Source: an uncultured Cohaesibacter sp.
Lineage (GTDB): Bacteria; Pseudomonadota; Alphaproteobacteria; Rhizobiales; Cohaesibacteraceae
DNA: 64,000 nucleotides
Direction of reading: 5' to 3'
Assembly (NCBI RefSeq): GCF_963676275.1
Contig: NZ_OY781091.1
Span: forward strand, 1,342,775 to 1,406,774
In this document: piece after piece, positions 45,872-55,254 of the stretch
How positions within the stretch are numbered: position 1 is the stretch's first letter
How the letters are laid out: each line of letters starts with the position of its first letter
Made by a program: the position numbers and the translations under genes
The notes under the pieces: model-generated
Seen by the model: only the letters and a program-made list of their open reading frames with translations
What the model was told of the DNA's origin: nothing
Databases searched by the model: none

Positions 45872-47036
45872 TTGAGCAAGCAAGATTTCGAACAGGCACC
45901 GCCTGAGACCAAATCCAGATCCTCTTGTGTTGTTGACGGTGGTCCCATCAGCGCTGACAATCTGCCTTCCTTCTTTCCTGCCCTGAAGCAGCAATTGTAT
46001 CACAGGCTTGCCTATCAGGCCGGTGATCCCCATCGCTGGCAGCGGCAAGCCCGACCCGAGGCTGCAAGACTTATGCTACCGGGGCTTGATGATCCGGATA
46101 TGCTGCTCTCCGGCGCTGTTGACGCGCAAGAGGCAGAAGCCTTCTCTCCCTCATTGCTGGACGAGATTGACCGTGGCGCTTTCATGGCCCGCCGGGTTCG
46201 CTTCACGCTACGGCCGGGATGCACTGTTGTCGCCCTCATCCTTGTGCCAAAGGGGGGCCGGGCCCTTTCCCGGAGTGATATGGCTGCATGATCACGGTGC
46301 GCATTTTGATATCGGCAAGGAAAAGGGCCTGCGCCCATGGTATGACGAGGCAAGACTGGCGGCATCGCAGGCTTGGGCGGAGCGCTATTTCTCGGGGCTT
46401 TTTCCCGCCGAGGAGCTGGCCAGACGCGGCTATATGGTCTTTGCCATTGACGCCTTGGGCTGGGGAGATCGGCAGGGCAACGGCTATGAAGCCCAGCAGG
46501 CACTGGCCTGCAATCTTCTCAATATCGGCCATTCGCTGGCGGGCGTGGTTGCCGAGGATGACTTGCGCAGCTTGCGCTTCATGCAGACCCTGTCCGAGCT
46601 GGATGCCAGTCGCATCGCTGCTGTCGGCTTCTCTTTCGGCGCATTCCGGGCCTGGCAACTGGCAGCCCTTTCGCCACTTGTCAAAGCTGCCGTTGCCATT
46701 TGCTGGATGGGAACTTGCCGCGAACTGATGGTGCCCGGCAACAATCAGCTGCGCGGCCAGTCTGCCTGGCATATGACCCATCCCGGTCTTGTCCGGTTGC
46801 TCGATTATCCCGATGTTGCGGCTTTGGCCGCGCCCAAACCGCTCTATTTCATTGCGGGCAAAGAGGATGCGCTCTTTCCGTTGCCGGCGGTGGAACGGGC
46901 CTATGAAAAGCTGCAAGGAGTCTGGCGCGCTTTTGGGGCACAAGAGCGGTTAAAAACGGAATTCTGCGCCGGTGGGCATCATTTTGACCGGGTAAGACAG
47001 GAGGCTGTTTTTACGTGGCTTGCCGCTCGGCTCTGA
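45872..47036 (+). pseudogene. alpha/beta hydrolase (dienelactone-hydrolase type), frameshifted
   Basis: Two frames together make one protein. The N-terminal part (TTG at 45872 after GAGGAG; ALKQQLYHRLAYQAGDPHRW, then RRVRFTLRPGCTVVALILVPKG) is read in one frame, which ends at 46291. The rest continues in the next frame from GAGPFPGVIWLHDHG to 47036. The switch falls at six G's, 46252-46257; five G's would join them as VPKGAGPFPG. The downstream part keeps the Ser nucleophile (GFSFGAF), Asp (AGKEDALF) and His (GGHHFDR). It is either a recent pseudogene, a phase-variable gene or a sequencing error. Substrate unknown. Confidence 0.75.
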
Positions 47037-47252
47037 CAGATTTGATCATTTGCGGACAAATAGTCCACACATGGTAAAAACCCAATGATATTTGATATTT
47101 ATGCGAGTTGCACCTCTTGCCATTTAGCCTTAAACATGTCCGTTGTTAGTTTTCTTGCAAATGCCTGAATGGCTGATATCAGCAGTAACTACCAAGGATC
47201 TTCTGTTCTGTGGGGGGGGTAATTGCGGTGGGTAAATATGGAGAGGGGCCAT

Positions 47253-47885
47253 ATGGCGGAAATTTCTGATACGCCGGATGTTTCTTTGGGTGAGGAAGGC
47301 GAGATCAATGAGGGGCTGGAGGAAGCGCTCGCGCTTGCCCGCTTGCGCGTCGCCGAAGATCCGATCAGCATCATTTTCAGAAGCGATCTGATGGAGATTC
47401 TGAATGTGATCGCCGCCCGGCACCAGAAGAATGGAGCGCTCATCGAGGCGCTCAAGGCGGTGGAAGAGGCTCTGAAAAATTGCGAAGAGCTGCTGACCCT
47501 GCACAAAACCCAAGTGGAAACACGCCGCCAACAGGGGCAATATTACCAGCAGATCGGCGCATTAAAACAGGCGCTGGAAGATGATACCGGCGCACTGGTT
47601 GCCTATGGTGAATGCGTGGCCATCTGTGAGCGGATGGTGGCAACAGAAGCTCAGGAGCGCCTCTATAAATATGATCTCGCAAGAGCAAAATGGTGTCTGG
47701 CCGAGATCGACAGCAAGAACAGGAAACGGCTATTGTCAGGAGCGCTAGACTTTCTACTCAATGAGCAAAAGGACGGCATGCTTGAGCAAGACCATGTCTG
47801 GATGATTGAGGCGATCCGCAAGCAGCTGAATGACCGGCATGCGCCCGACAGCGCCTGGGAAAAGATAAGGGCCTTTTTCCTCTGA
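47253..47885 (+). CDS. TPR-like helical hypothetical protein
   Basis: A 210-residue, mostly helical, acidic protein. It has repeated amphipathic helices such as ALIEALKAVEEALKNCEELLTLH, YYQQIGALKQALEDDTGALVAYGECVAICERM and ERLYKYDLARAKWCLAEI, resembling degenerate tetratricopeptide repeats. GGAGAGGGG lies just before the ATG at 47253; earlier in-frame TTG and ATG starts lack a site. It is cytoplasmic by sequence and monocistronic, with a terminator at 48011. Function unknown. Confidence 0.7.
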   Translation: MAEISDTPDVSLGEEGEINEGLEEALALARLRVAEDPISIIFRSDLMEILNVIAARHQKNGALIEALKAVEEALKNCEELLTLHKTQVETRRQQGQYYQQIGALKQALEDDTGALVAYGECVAICERMVATEAQERLYKYDLARAKWCLAEIDSKNRKRLLSGALDFLLNEQKDGMLEQDHVWMIEAIRKQLNDRHAPDSAWEKIRAFFL

Positions 47886-48231
47886 GCGAGCGGAACAGGG
47901 CCTGTTCGAAATGCTTCACCAACTATTCACCGTCTCGGACCGAATGTGACCATTTGGCGATGTCGCATATCCTTGCTCTCTGGCATATTTCGCTATAGAC
48001 ATTGGAAAGCGAAGCCGCCTCATGCGGCTTCAGCTTTTGCCATATATGGGCTCAGAAGGGCTTGTTTATCATCCGCTTGATAGAGTTCCGTGCTGTATTA
48101 TATCCTGTATGGCAAATTGCGTAACGAAGAAACGATAACCGGCGGCCCATTTTCCGGTCCATTTCCGGGCTGATTGGCTTAAAGGAAAAACCAGCGGCGC
48201 GAGGGGCAAGCTTCGCGTCTGAGAATGACAG
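47886..48231. other. gap before dxs
   Basis: About 345 bases holding the terminator at 48011-48038 and, after it, an AT-rich stretch (48040-48125) likely to contain the dxs promoter. No gene seen. Confidence 0.45.
48011..48038 (+). terminator. intrinsic terminator
   Basis: An 8-bp stem GAAGCCGC / GCGGCTTC with a CTCAT loop, followed by AGCTTTTG. It ends the transcript of the TPR-like gene. Confidence 0.7.
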
Positions 48232-50166
48232 GTGACTGAATTGTCAAAAACCCCCAAGCTCGACAGCATCAAGTCCATGGAAGATATCCGTTCTCTGGAT
48301 ATGGCTGCGCTCAAGGCGCTCTGCGATGATGTGCGCACCGAGACCATTGATGCCGTATCCGTGACGGGGGGGCATTTGGGCGCGGGGCTGGGGGTTGTTG
48401 AACTGACCGTTGCCTTGCATCATGTTTTCAACACGCCGCATGACCGCCTGATCTGGGATGTGGGGCATCAGTCCTATCCGCACAAGATTCTCACCGGACG
48501 GCGGGATCGCATCCGAACCCTGCGTCAGCCGGGAGGCTTGTCCGGTTTCACCAAGCGCAGCGAGAGCGAGTTTGATCCTTTCGGAACCGGACACAGCTCC
48601 ACCTCTATTTCAGCCGGTCTTGGCATGCAGATGGCCTCGGAACTGAATGGCGAGAAGCGCAATGTCATCGCAGTCATTGGCGACGGAGCCATGAGCGCGG
48701 GCATGGCTTATGAAGCCATGAACAATGCCGGGGCGCTCGACAGCCGCCTGATCGTTGTTCTCAACGACAATGACATGTCGATTGCGCCACCAACCGGAGC
48801 GATGAGCGCCTATCTGGCCCGGCTCATTTCCGGCAAGACCTTTCTTTCCCTGCGCGATGCAGCCAAGCAGCTGGCCCATCAGTTGCCGCGCTTCTTCAAG
48901 GAGAAGGCAGCCAAGGCAGAGGAATTTGCCCGCTCTTTCGTAACGGGCGGCACCCTGTTTGAAGAGCTTGGTTTCTATTATGTCGGCCCGATTGACGGGC
49001 ATAATCTGGAGCATCTGCTGCCGATCCTGCGCAATGTTCGCGATACCGACAAGGGGCCCATTCTGGTGCATGTCGTCACCCAGAAGGGCAAGGGCTATGC
49101 TCCGGCCGAGCATGCCAGCGACAAATATCATGGCGTTTCCCGCTTTGATGTGGTCACCGGCACCCAGCTCAAGCCGCCGAGCAATGCACCCAGCTACACC
49201 CGGATTTTCGGCGAAAGCCTTGCCAAAGAAGGGGCCAGGGACAAGAAGGTCGTCGCGGTAACCGCCGCCATGCCTTCGGGCACGGGCATCGATATTTTCG
49301 AAAAGGAATTCCCCGACAGGACCTTTGATGTCGGCATTGCCGAGCAGCATGCGGTGACCTTTGCCGCCGGGCTGGCTTGTGAGGGCCTCAAGCCCTTCTG
49401 TGCCCTCTATTCCACATTCCTGCAACGGGCCTATGATCAGGTGGTGCATGATGTGGCGATCCAGAATCTGCCCGTGCGCTTTCCCATTGACCGGGCAGGC
49501 TTTGTCGGCGCCGATGGCCCGACCCATGCCGGTGCCTATGATATCGGCTTTCTTTCGGCCTTGCCCAACATGGTTGTCATGGCTGCCGCCGACGAGGCCG
49601 AACTGGTGCATATGGTTGCCACCGCAAGAGCCTATGACGATGGCCCGATTGCCTTCCGTTATCCGCGCGGCGAGGGCGTTGGAGTTGAAATCCCTCAGGA
49701 AGGTGTGCCGCTCGCAATCGGCAAGGGGCGCATCGTCAAACAGGGGAGCGGTAGCAAGGTTGCCATTCTCTCGCTGGGCACGCGCCTTGCCGAAAGCCTT
49801 GATGCAGCCGAGCGGCTGGAAGGCTATGGCCTCAGCACGACAGTGGCTGACGCCCGCTTTGCCAAGCCTCTGGACCGGGAGATGATCCTGAAGCTGGCAG
49901 GCACCCATGACATGCTCATCACCATCGAGGAAGGAGCCGTTGGCGGCTTTGGCTCTCATGTGCTTGAAATGCTGGCCTCCGAGGGGGCGCTCGACGGCAA
50001 CCTCAAGATCCGCACGCTGACCATGCTGGACCAATATACCAACCATGGCAAACCGGACGCCATGTATAAGGAAAATGGTCTGGATGCCGACGGCATCATT
50101 CGCGTTGTCTTTGAGGCCTTGGGCAAGGATCTCAATGCCGCCATCGAAGCTGGCGAAATTGCCTGA
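48232..50166 (+). CDS. dxs: 1-deoxy-D-xylulose-5-phosphate synthase
   Basis: First enzyme of the non-mevalonate isoprenoid pathway, joining pyruvate and glyceraldehyde-3-phosphate with thiamine diphosphate. The 644-residue protein starts with GTG and the usual [13 protein letters not shown]. Markers: [34 protein letters not shown] plus [10 protein letters not shown] for the cofactor, [15 protein letters not shown], and [15 protein letters not shown] with the catalytic Glu. [18 protein letters not shown] and the closing [12 protein letters not shown] are also intact. Ended by the terminator at 50207. Confidence 0.97.
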   Translation: MTELSKTPKLDSIKSMEDIRSLDMAALKALCDDVRTETIDAVSVTGGHLGAGLGVVELTVALHHVFNTPHDRLIWDVGHQSYPHKILTGRRDRIRTLRQPGGLSGFTKRSESEFDPFGTGHSSTSISAGLGMQMASELNGEKRNVIAVIGDGAMSAGMAYEAMNNAGALDSRLIVVLNDNDMSIAPPTGAMSAYLARLISGKTFLSLRDAAKQLAHQLPRFFKEKAAKAEEFARSFVTGGTLFEELGFYYVGPIDGHNLEHLLPILRNVRDTDKGPILVHVVTQKGKGYAPAEHASDKYHGVSRFDVVTGTQLKPPSNAPSYTRIFGESLAKEGARDKKVVAVTAAMPSGTGIDIFEKEFPDRTFDVGIAEQHAVTFAAGLACEGLKPFCALYSTFLQRAYDQVVHDVAIQNLPVRFPIDRAGFVGADGPTHAGAYDIGFLSALPNMVVMAAADEAELVHMVATARAYDDGPIAFRYPRGEGVGVEIPQEGVPLAIGKGRIVKQGSGSKVAILSLGTRLAESLDAAERLEGYGLSTTVADARFAKPLDREMILKLAGTHDMLITIEEGAVGGFGSHVLEMLASEGALDGNLKIRTLTMLDQYTNHGKPDAMYKENGLDADGIIRVVFEALGKDLNAAIEAGEIA

Positions 50167-50206
50167 TCCCTAAAGGCTGGCTTGCTTCTGGCGATGGACA
50201 GAATAC

Positions 50207-50247
50207 AAAAATCCCGGCGGGTGCAGATGGCTCCCCCGGGATTTTTT
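50207..50247. terminator. bidirectional terminator between dxs and lrgB
   Basis: A 10-11-bp stem (AAAAATCCCGG / CCGGGATTTTT) with an 18-base loop, T-rich on both strands. dxs and lrgB are convergent here. Confidence 0.85.
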
Positions 50248-50302
50248 GTTCATAACGATGGTCTTGGCAAAGGCCATGACAATGATCTTGCGGGCGCGAT
50301 GG

Positions 50303-51022
50303 CTAGAAGAACCAGTACCAGACGATGGGCAACAGGATCGCCGTGGCAAGGGCATTGAGCCCCATGGCGAGCCCGGAGAAGGCACCAGCTTCTTCATTGA
50401 CCTGCAATTTGCGGGCGGTGCCCAGACCATGCGCTGCGGTACCAATGGCAAGGCCACGCGCGGCCCAGCTTTTCACCCGCACGATATTGAGAACCGTCGG
50501 CCCAAGCGAGGCCCCCAGAATGCCGGTGATGATGACGAGCACGGCAGTCAGGGATGGTACCCCGCCCAGCGCCTCGGTGATGCCCATCGATACCGGCGTT
50601 GTGACGGATTTGGGAGCCAGCGACAGGAAGGATTGCTCCGAGCCGCCCAGCGCCCATGCGATCAGCACCGATGAGACAGCGGAGACGACCGAACCGGTCA
50701 GCAGGCTGACGGAAATGGCCAGCGCCGATTTGCGCACCTTCTCAAACTGCCGATAAAGCGGAATGGCCAGCGCCACAGTCGCCGGGCCAAGCAGGAAATG
50801 GAGGAAGTGCGCACCCTTGAAATAGCGTTCATAGGGCGTGCCGGTTAAGATCAGGATCGCGACCAGAAGAATGATGGCAATCAGCACCGGATTGACCAGC
50901 GGCTTCTTGCCCGATTTTTCATAGAAGAAGAGCCCGACCTGATAGGCGATCAGGGTTAGCGTCAGATAGAGCAGGGGGCTTTCACTCAGATGGCCCCACA
51001 GGGCGGTCAGGGACGTATGCAT
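50303..51022 (-). CDS. lrgB: LrgB/CidB-family membrane protein
   Basis: A 239-residue protein with six to eight hydrophobic segments. LrgB signatures: GPATVALAIPLYRQFEKVR, SLAPKSVTTPVSMGITEALGGVPSLTAVLVIITGILGA and RGLAIGTAAHGLGTARKLQVNEEAGAFSGLAMGLNA. LrgA/LrgB proteins work as a holin/antiholin-like pair affecting lysis, pyruvate flux or programmed death. Cotranscribed with lrgA, 3 bases upstream. Confidence 0.93.
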   Translation of the reverse strand: MHTSLTALWGHLSESPLLYLTLTLIAYQVGLFFYEKSGKKPLVNPVLIAIILLVAILILTGTPYERYFKGAHFLHFLLGPATVALAIPLYRQFEKVRKSALAISVSLLTGSVVSAVSSVLIAWALGGSEQSFLSLAPKSVTTPVSMGITEALGGVPSLTAVLVIITGILGASLGPTVLNIVRVKSWAARGLAIGTAAHGLGTARKLQVNEEAGAFSGLAMGLNALATAILLPIVWYWFF

Positions 51023-51025
51023 ATG

Positions 51026-51403
51026 CTATTCCTTGCTCCCGCCGATGGTCTTGTTGCGGGTCAGCCAGCTCATCAGAAGCCCGGTGACAGCGATGCACAG
51101 AAAGGTGCTGATGACGAGTGAAACGCTGATGGGTATGATTTCTCGCTGGATCAGCTCGGCATTGACCATGATGCCCACACCCGCCGGAATGAACAGCAGC
51201 GACATGTGCGAGAGCAGCGTATCGCCGACACGCCCCAGCCCCTCGGACACTCCGCCCTTGATCAGCAGGCCGATAAACATGATCGCCATGCCGATGACCG
51301 GTCCGGGAACCGGAAGATCAAGCAATGTAACCAGCGTCTCCCCCACAAGCTGGCAGATCAGAATTAGTGTTAGATAGAAGAGCAATTGCTTTCCTCTCTT
51401 CAT
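51026..51403 (-). CDS. lrgA: LrgA/CidA-family holin-like protein
   Basis: A 125-residue protein with four membrane segments. LFYLTLILICQLVGETLVTLLDLPVPGPVIGMAIMFIGLL is the diagnostic CidA/LrgA start with the PVPGPVIGM turn; SHMSLLFIPAGVGIMVNAELI follows. I chose the ATG at 51403 because it gives the usual length; an ATG at 51427 is possible, and the frame to 51532 is Pro/Ser-rich and unlikely. First gene of the leftward lrgA-lrgB operon, divergent from the XRE-2TM gene. Confidence 0.9.
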   Translation of the reverse strand: MKRGKQLLFYLTLILICQLVGETLVTLLDLPVPGPVIGMAIMFIGLLIKGGVSEGLGRVGDTLLSHMSLLFIPAGVGIMVNAELIQREIIPISVSLVISTFLCIAVTGLLMSWLTRNKTIGGSKE

Positions 51404-51812
51404 TCTTGGCAAGGCCACAAGGGCCATTACGAGTAACCGGATTTGTGCCCTGACACCTGCCGGAAGCAGAGGGCTGTTGCCGTCGGGTGACGGAAGACTC
51501 CCCGGAAGCGGGGCTGCAGCCGAATGTGACAAGGGATGACAGAATGACGCATATCATGTTTCTTTTGGTGAAGGGAGCGTAAAAGTGCCCCTAGATGTCG
51601 CAATTAGTGCAAGGCTGTATTGCAGCATGCGCCCCTGAAATGCCGATCGTGTCTTGATGCTGTCGCGTCCCCCGTCGCTTCTTTGTCGCTTCCCGGCGTG
51701 TCTCTGTCGGGTAAATGGCGGGTCGATGGCGTATGCTGTCGTGCTCGAGACGTGGCAGAAAGAGCGGGAGCATGGAAAGCTCGGGTCAGGAACAGCAAAG
51801 GAAACAGTCCCA
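51404..51812. promoter_or_regulatory. lrgAB / XRE-2TM divergent intergenic region
   Basis: About 410 bases between divergent genes, with no convincing gene inside. It must carry both promoters and, if the XRE protein controls its neighbours, its operator. No single clear palindrome was found by eye. Confidence 0.4.
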
Positions 51813-52409
51813 ATGATCATTCGAAAACTTCGCCTCGACAGGGGATTGTCTCAGGAGCAACTGGCTGACATGGCGGGCATCAGTACCCGCACATTGCAGC
51901 GCATCGAGCGCGGCGCCAAGGCCAGCCCTGAAACACTCAAATGTCTGGCAGCTGTTCTGGAGGTTGAATTCAGAGACCTGAACAAGGAGCAGACCATGGC
52001 CGAGCAAAATAGTCCTTCCCAGCCCCCCCAAACCCACCCTTCCGGGCAGCAAGATGCCGCCCCGTCGGCAGAGATTTCTCAGGCACCCGCGCCCGCTCCG
52101 GAAGCATCATATCAGGCCGCTCCCACCCAGTTGCCGCAGCTATCCGCCGACGAACAGGAAGCGATGGAATATGTCCGCGACATCAAATCCTTCTATACTC
52201 ATGCCACGACCTACGCGTGTGTCATGCTGTTGCTGCTGGTGATCAACCTGATAAACAGCCCCGGCTATTTCTGGGTGATCTGGCCCGCTCTCGGCTGGGG
52301 CATCGGTCTGACCATTCATGGCTTCAACACCTTCGAGGTGATCAATCTTCTGGGCGACGACTGGGAGCGCAAGCAGATTGAAAAGCGCCTCAAGCGCAAA
52401 AGCAAATAG
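51813..52409 (+). CDS. XRE-family regulator fused to a 2TM domain
   Basis: A 198-residue protein in three parts. Residues 1-57 are a Cro/C1-type helix-turn-helix (IIRKLRLDRGLSQEQLADMAGISTRTLQRIERGAKASPETLKCLAAVLEV). Residues about 63-115 are a Pro/Ala/Gln-rich linker. Residues 120-195 match the 2TM domain: YVRDIKSFYTHATTYACVMLLLLVINLI, PGYFWVIWPALGWGIGLTIHGFNTF, and a Lys-rich end. It should be a membrane-tethered transcription factor. AAGGA lies 10 bases before the ATG at 51813. Divergent from lrgAB, a plausible target. Confidence 0.85.
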   Translation: MIIRKLRLDRGLSQEQLADMAGISTRTLQRIERGAKASPETLKCLAAVLEVEFRDLNKEQTMAEQNSPSQPPQTHPSGQQDAAPSAEISQAPAPAPEASYQAAPTQLPQLSADEQEAMEYVRDIKSFYTHATTYACVMLLLLVINLINSPGYFWVIWPALGWGIGLTIHGFNTFEVINLLGDDWERKQIEKRLKRKSK

Positions 52410-52603
52410 CGCCGGGCTGGATTGCCAATCGGCATGCAACGCCAAAAGAGGCGCCATCAAGCAGAGGGATGAAGCGGTCTCTGGTGGCTCTGCCCATCAT
52501 GCTGCAAGCCAACCGATTGGCGAAATGATGGGCCGGATAAGTCCCCTGAAAAGACGGGAAAAGGAAACGCCGAAAGAGCCGCGCAAAAGACTCGCTGACA
52601 GCT

Positions 52604-52641
52604 GCAGTTTGCCAATATTCGCATCTTGGCAAACTGCTTTT
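52604..52641 (+). terminator. strong intrinsic terminator
   Basis: A perfect 12-bp stem GCAGTTTGCCAA / TTGGCAAACTGC with a 10-base loop, followed by TTTTG on the plus strand. Confidence 0.85.
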
Positions 52642-52849
52642 GAATCACTTTATCAGGCAATTGAATCAATGTGTTAAGCACGAGATTATGGAAAGAAATT
52701 GCTTTAGGGCGCGGAATCAGAATCTCAACATTGCCGCTTAAGTGATTCTAACGACTCACGATAATCTGCTTTAAAAGCAACTTGTGCTCTCCCAACAATG
52801 CGCCTTGACCTTCAAGTGATGTTGCAACATTGGGCATGGGAGGGCATGA

Positions 52850-52873
52850 AAAAGGGGAGCCCAAGCTCCCCTT
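52850..52873 (-). terminator. intrinsic terminator after M42 gene
   Basis: A 9-bp stem (AAGGGGAGC, CCAA, GCTCCCCTT) whose T-run lies on the minus strand, about 100 bases past the leftward M42 peptidase stop. Confidence 0.75.
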
Positions 52874-52974
52874 CAGATGGTGTGAACCGATCATCTCAAC
52901 CTGACGAAACCGGTCTTGAGACCGGCTGTTGAGGCCGTCCATTGCCGCCGGAATGGTCCGGCGCAACGGCTGGC

Positions 52975-54027
52975 TCAATGCTTGCCGAGATAGTTGACCA
53001 GCAGGTCCTTGGCTGCATTCAGGTCGGTCTTGTCGATCATCTCGCAGACCGTGTGAATATAGCGGGTACCGACACCGATGGCGGCTGCCTTGGTGCCAGA
53101 GCCGGCCTGCTGACCGGCAGCCCCGTCCTGACCGCCACGGGCCAGAATGAAGCGCTGGACCGGAATGTTTTTCTCGGCAGCAACGGCTTCCAGTTCTTCT
53201 ACCAGATCGATATCAGCGATGAAGGAACCGTCCTTGATGTCAAGGCCAGCGCCCTTACCTTGAGTTGTGATGGTGTCTTTCTCCGGCGTGCCCGGAGTGT
53301 CGCAGGAAAGGGTGGTGTCAACACCGATGACCACATCCGGAGCGACCCCGAAGCTTGCAGTGCGCGCACCGCGAAGGCCCACTTCTTCCTGTGCCGTGAA
53401 GGCAACGGTGATCTCGCAATCATGGGAGACTTTCGCCTCGACGATCTCGCGGATCACCTCGATGCCGAGCCAGCAGGCAATGCGGTTGTCGAGGGCCTTG
53501 GAGACGACCTTTTCGCCCATGTCGAGCAGAGGCTCGTCCATGACCACATAATCGCCGACCTTGACCTTTTCCTTGGTGGCTTCGCCCATGCCAAGGTCAA
53601 TGATGAAATCGTTGACTTCAGGCAGCTTCTTGCGCTCTTCCGGTGTGGAGATATGCAGGCCCTTGCCGCCCGGATTCATAACGCCCTTGAAATCGCCTTC
53701 CTTGGTGCAGACCAGAACACGACGAGCAAACAGGGTGCGCGGATCGAACCCGCCCACCGGGTCGATATTGATGAAGCCCTTGTCGGAGACATGGCTGACG
53801 AGAAAACCGATTTCGTCCATGTGGCAAAGCAGCAGGATACGCTCGGGAACAGCACCTTCTTCCTGCTCGGTCGTTGGAAAACGCGTGCAGACAAGCGAGC
53901 CCATCGCGTCGGTGTAGATTTCGTCAAAGAGCCCTTCGGCTTCCTTTTCGATCAGGGCGCGGATGCGATGCTCACGGCCCGGCACACCGGGGGTTTCGCA
54001 AAGGCGACGTAGAAGATCAATGTTCAT
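52975..54027 (-). CDS. M42-family metallopeptidase (FrvX/tetrahedral aminopeptidase)
   Basis: A 350-residue M42 aminopeptidase, usually a cytoplasmic dodecamer that trims short peptides. Zinc ligands fall in ILLLCHMDEIGFLV (His), SKALDNRIACWLG (bridging Asp), TAQEEVGLRGA (catalytic Glu-Glu) and VIGVDTT (Asp); the last ligand His is in GTRYIHTVCEMID. All are intact. ATG at 54027 has GAGAG upstream; a GTG lies two codons earlier. Has its own terminator. Confidence 0.92.
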   Translation of the reverse strand: MNIDLLRRLCETPGVPGREHRIRALIEKEAEGLFDEIYTDAMGSLVCTRFPTTEQEEGAVPERILLLCHMDEIGFLVSHVSDKGFINIDPVGGFDPRTLFARRVLVCTKEGDFKGVMNPGGKGLHISTPEERKKLPEVNDFIIDLGMGEATKEKVKVGDYVVMDEPLLDMGEKVVSKALDNRIACWLGIEVIREIVEAKVSHDCEITVAFTAQEEVGLRGARTASFGVAPDVVIGVDTTLSCDTPGTPEKDTITTQGKGAGLDIKDGSFIADIDLVEELEAVAAEKNIPVQRFILARGGQDGAAGQQAGSGTKAAAIGVGTRYIHTVCEMIDKTDLNAAKDLLVNYLGKH

Positions 54028-54211
54028 TATCACTCTCTATGGAAATTTCAACTGAGACACTCTATATCAGAGGTAACGTGAAAGACAGTATCAGGCAATG
54101 ATTCTTAGCCGCTTGTTTAAGGGCTTTCCCCTAGCTGCTGTCTGACGAATCCAATGGAACACTGTCGGCGCGTGCCTGACGGGCGCACTGACGGGGGTGA
54201 GGACAAGACTG

Positions 54212-55189
54212 ATGAGAGATCCATATAGCGTGCTTGGGGTGTCCAAGTCGGCGGATGAGCGCGAGATCAAGAGCGCTTTCCGTAAGCTTGCGAAGAAATA
54301 TCACCCCGACCAGAACAAGAGCGATCCCAAAGCGCAGGAAAAATTCTCCGAGGTCAATCAGGCCTACGAGATCGTTGGTGACAAGGAAAAGCGCGGAAAA
54401 TATGACCGCGGAGAAATTGACGCCGAGGGCAAGGAAAAATTCCACGGCTTTGGTGCTGGTGGCAATCCCTTCGGTGGCGGTGGTGCAAGAGGCGGCAACC
54501 CCTTTGGTGGCGGCTCTACCGAGGACATTTTCAGCGAGATTTTTGGCAACATGGCCGGCAATGCCCGGCGTGGCGGCGGCGGCAATCCGTTTGGCGCGGG
54601 GGCTGATCCCTTCGGCGGCGGAGCCCACCATGGCGGCCATCATCATGCCCAGCCGCAAAAGGGGCAGGATGCTGAAGCCAAGCTTAGCGTGACGCTGGAA
54701 GATCTCGTCTCCGGCGAGAAGCGCCGCGTCCATCTGCCCACCGGCAAGACACTGGACATGGCCGTGCCAAAGGGCGTCAAGGATGGCCAGACCATTCGCA
54801 TGAAGGGGCAGGGCTTTGAAAGCCGCACCGGGCCGGCTGGCGACGCGCTGGTGACGATCCAGATCCTGCCGCACAAGCTCTTCACGGTGGAAGAGGGCAA
54901 TGTCCGCCTTGATTTGCCGCTGACACTGTATGAGGCGGTTCTGGGGGCAAAGGTCCGCATTCCAACGCTTGAGGGCAAGGCTGAGGTGAAGATCCCCGCT
55001 GGCATGAGTTCAGGCAAGAGCCTGCGCCTCAAAGGCAAGGGGCTGCCCGATCGGGACGGCCAGCGCGGCGATTTGCTGGTCACTGCCAAGATCATCCTGC
55101 CCGAAGGCTCCGATCCGGGTCTCAGAGCCCTGATGGAAGACTGGCAGGATACGCGCCCCTATCGCCCGCGCGGTCCCGAATTTGGCTAG
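54212..55189 (+). CDS. DnaJ-family co-chaperone without zinc finger (CbpA type)
   Basis: A 325-residue J-protein. The J-domain occupies residues 1-66 with the HPD motif (KYHPDQNK) that stimulates DnaK. A Gly/Phe- and His-rich linker follows (about 75-150). The C-terminal peptide-binding domain is complete: [72 protein letters not shown]. No CxxCxGxG repeats are present, as in CbpA. The preferred ATG is 54212. A terminator follows. Confidence 0.92.
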   Translation: MRDPYSVLGVSKSADEREIKSAFRKLAKKYHPDQNKSDPKAQEKFSEVNQAYEIVGDKEKRGKYDRGEIDAEGKEKFHGFGAGGNPFGGGGARGGNPFGGGSTEDIFSEIFGNMAGNARRGGGGNPFGAGADPFGGGAHHGGHHHAQPQKGQDAEAKLSVTLEDLVSGEKRRVHLPTGKTLDMAVPKGVKDGQTIRMKGQGFESRTGPAGDALVTIQILPHKLFTVEEGNVRLDLPLTLYEAVLGAKVRIPTLEGKAEVKIPAGMSSGKSLRLKGKGLPDRDGQRGDLLVTAKIILPEGSDPGLRALMEDWQDTRPYRPRGPEFG

Positions 55190-55207
55190 AACAATCATAT
55201 CGAAGTG

Positions 55208-55239
55208 AAAGCGGTCCCTCGGGCCGCTTTTACGTTTTT
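55208..55239 (+). terminator. intrinsic terminator after dnaJ-like gene
   Basis: A 10-bp stem AAAGCGGTCC / GGGCCGCTTT with a CTC loop, followed by TTACGTTTTTA. It separates the chaperone from the AT-rich gene that starts 16 bases later. Confidence 0.85.
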
Positions 55240-55254
55240 AAAATGGGGAGGAGC

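Larger units (their letters stand above)
52410..52974. other. gap between XRE-2TM gene and M42 gene with two terminators
   Basis: About 565 bases, no recognised gene. It has a strong rightward terminator at 52604-52641, 195 bases after the XRE-2TM stop, and a leftward one at 52850-52873. The long leader-like stretch before the first terminator may be an untranslated tail or a small RNA. Confidence 0.45.

Noticed and set aside
48610..50046. 478-codon frame antisense to dxs
   Set aside because: Opposite dxs, whose motifs are all intact; the antisense product has no recognisable domain.
52942..54012. 356-codon frame antisense to the M42 peptidase
   Set aside because: Shadow; the M42 zinc ligands are all present on the other strand.
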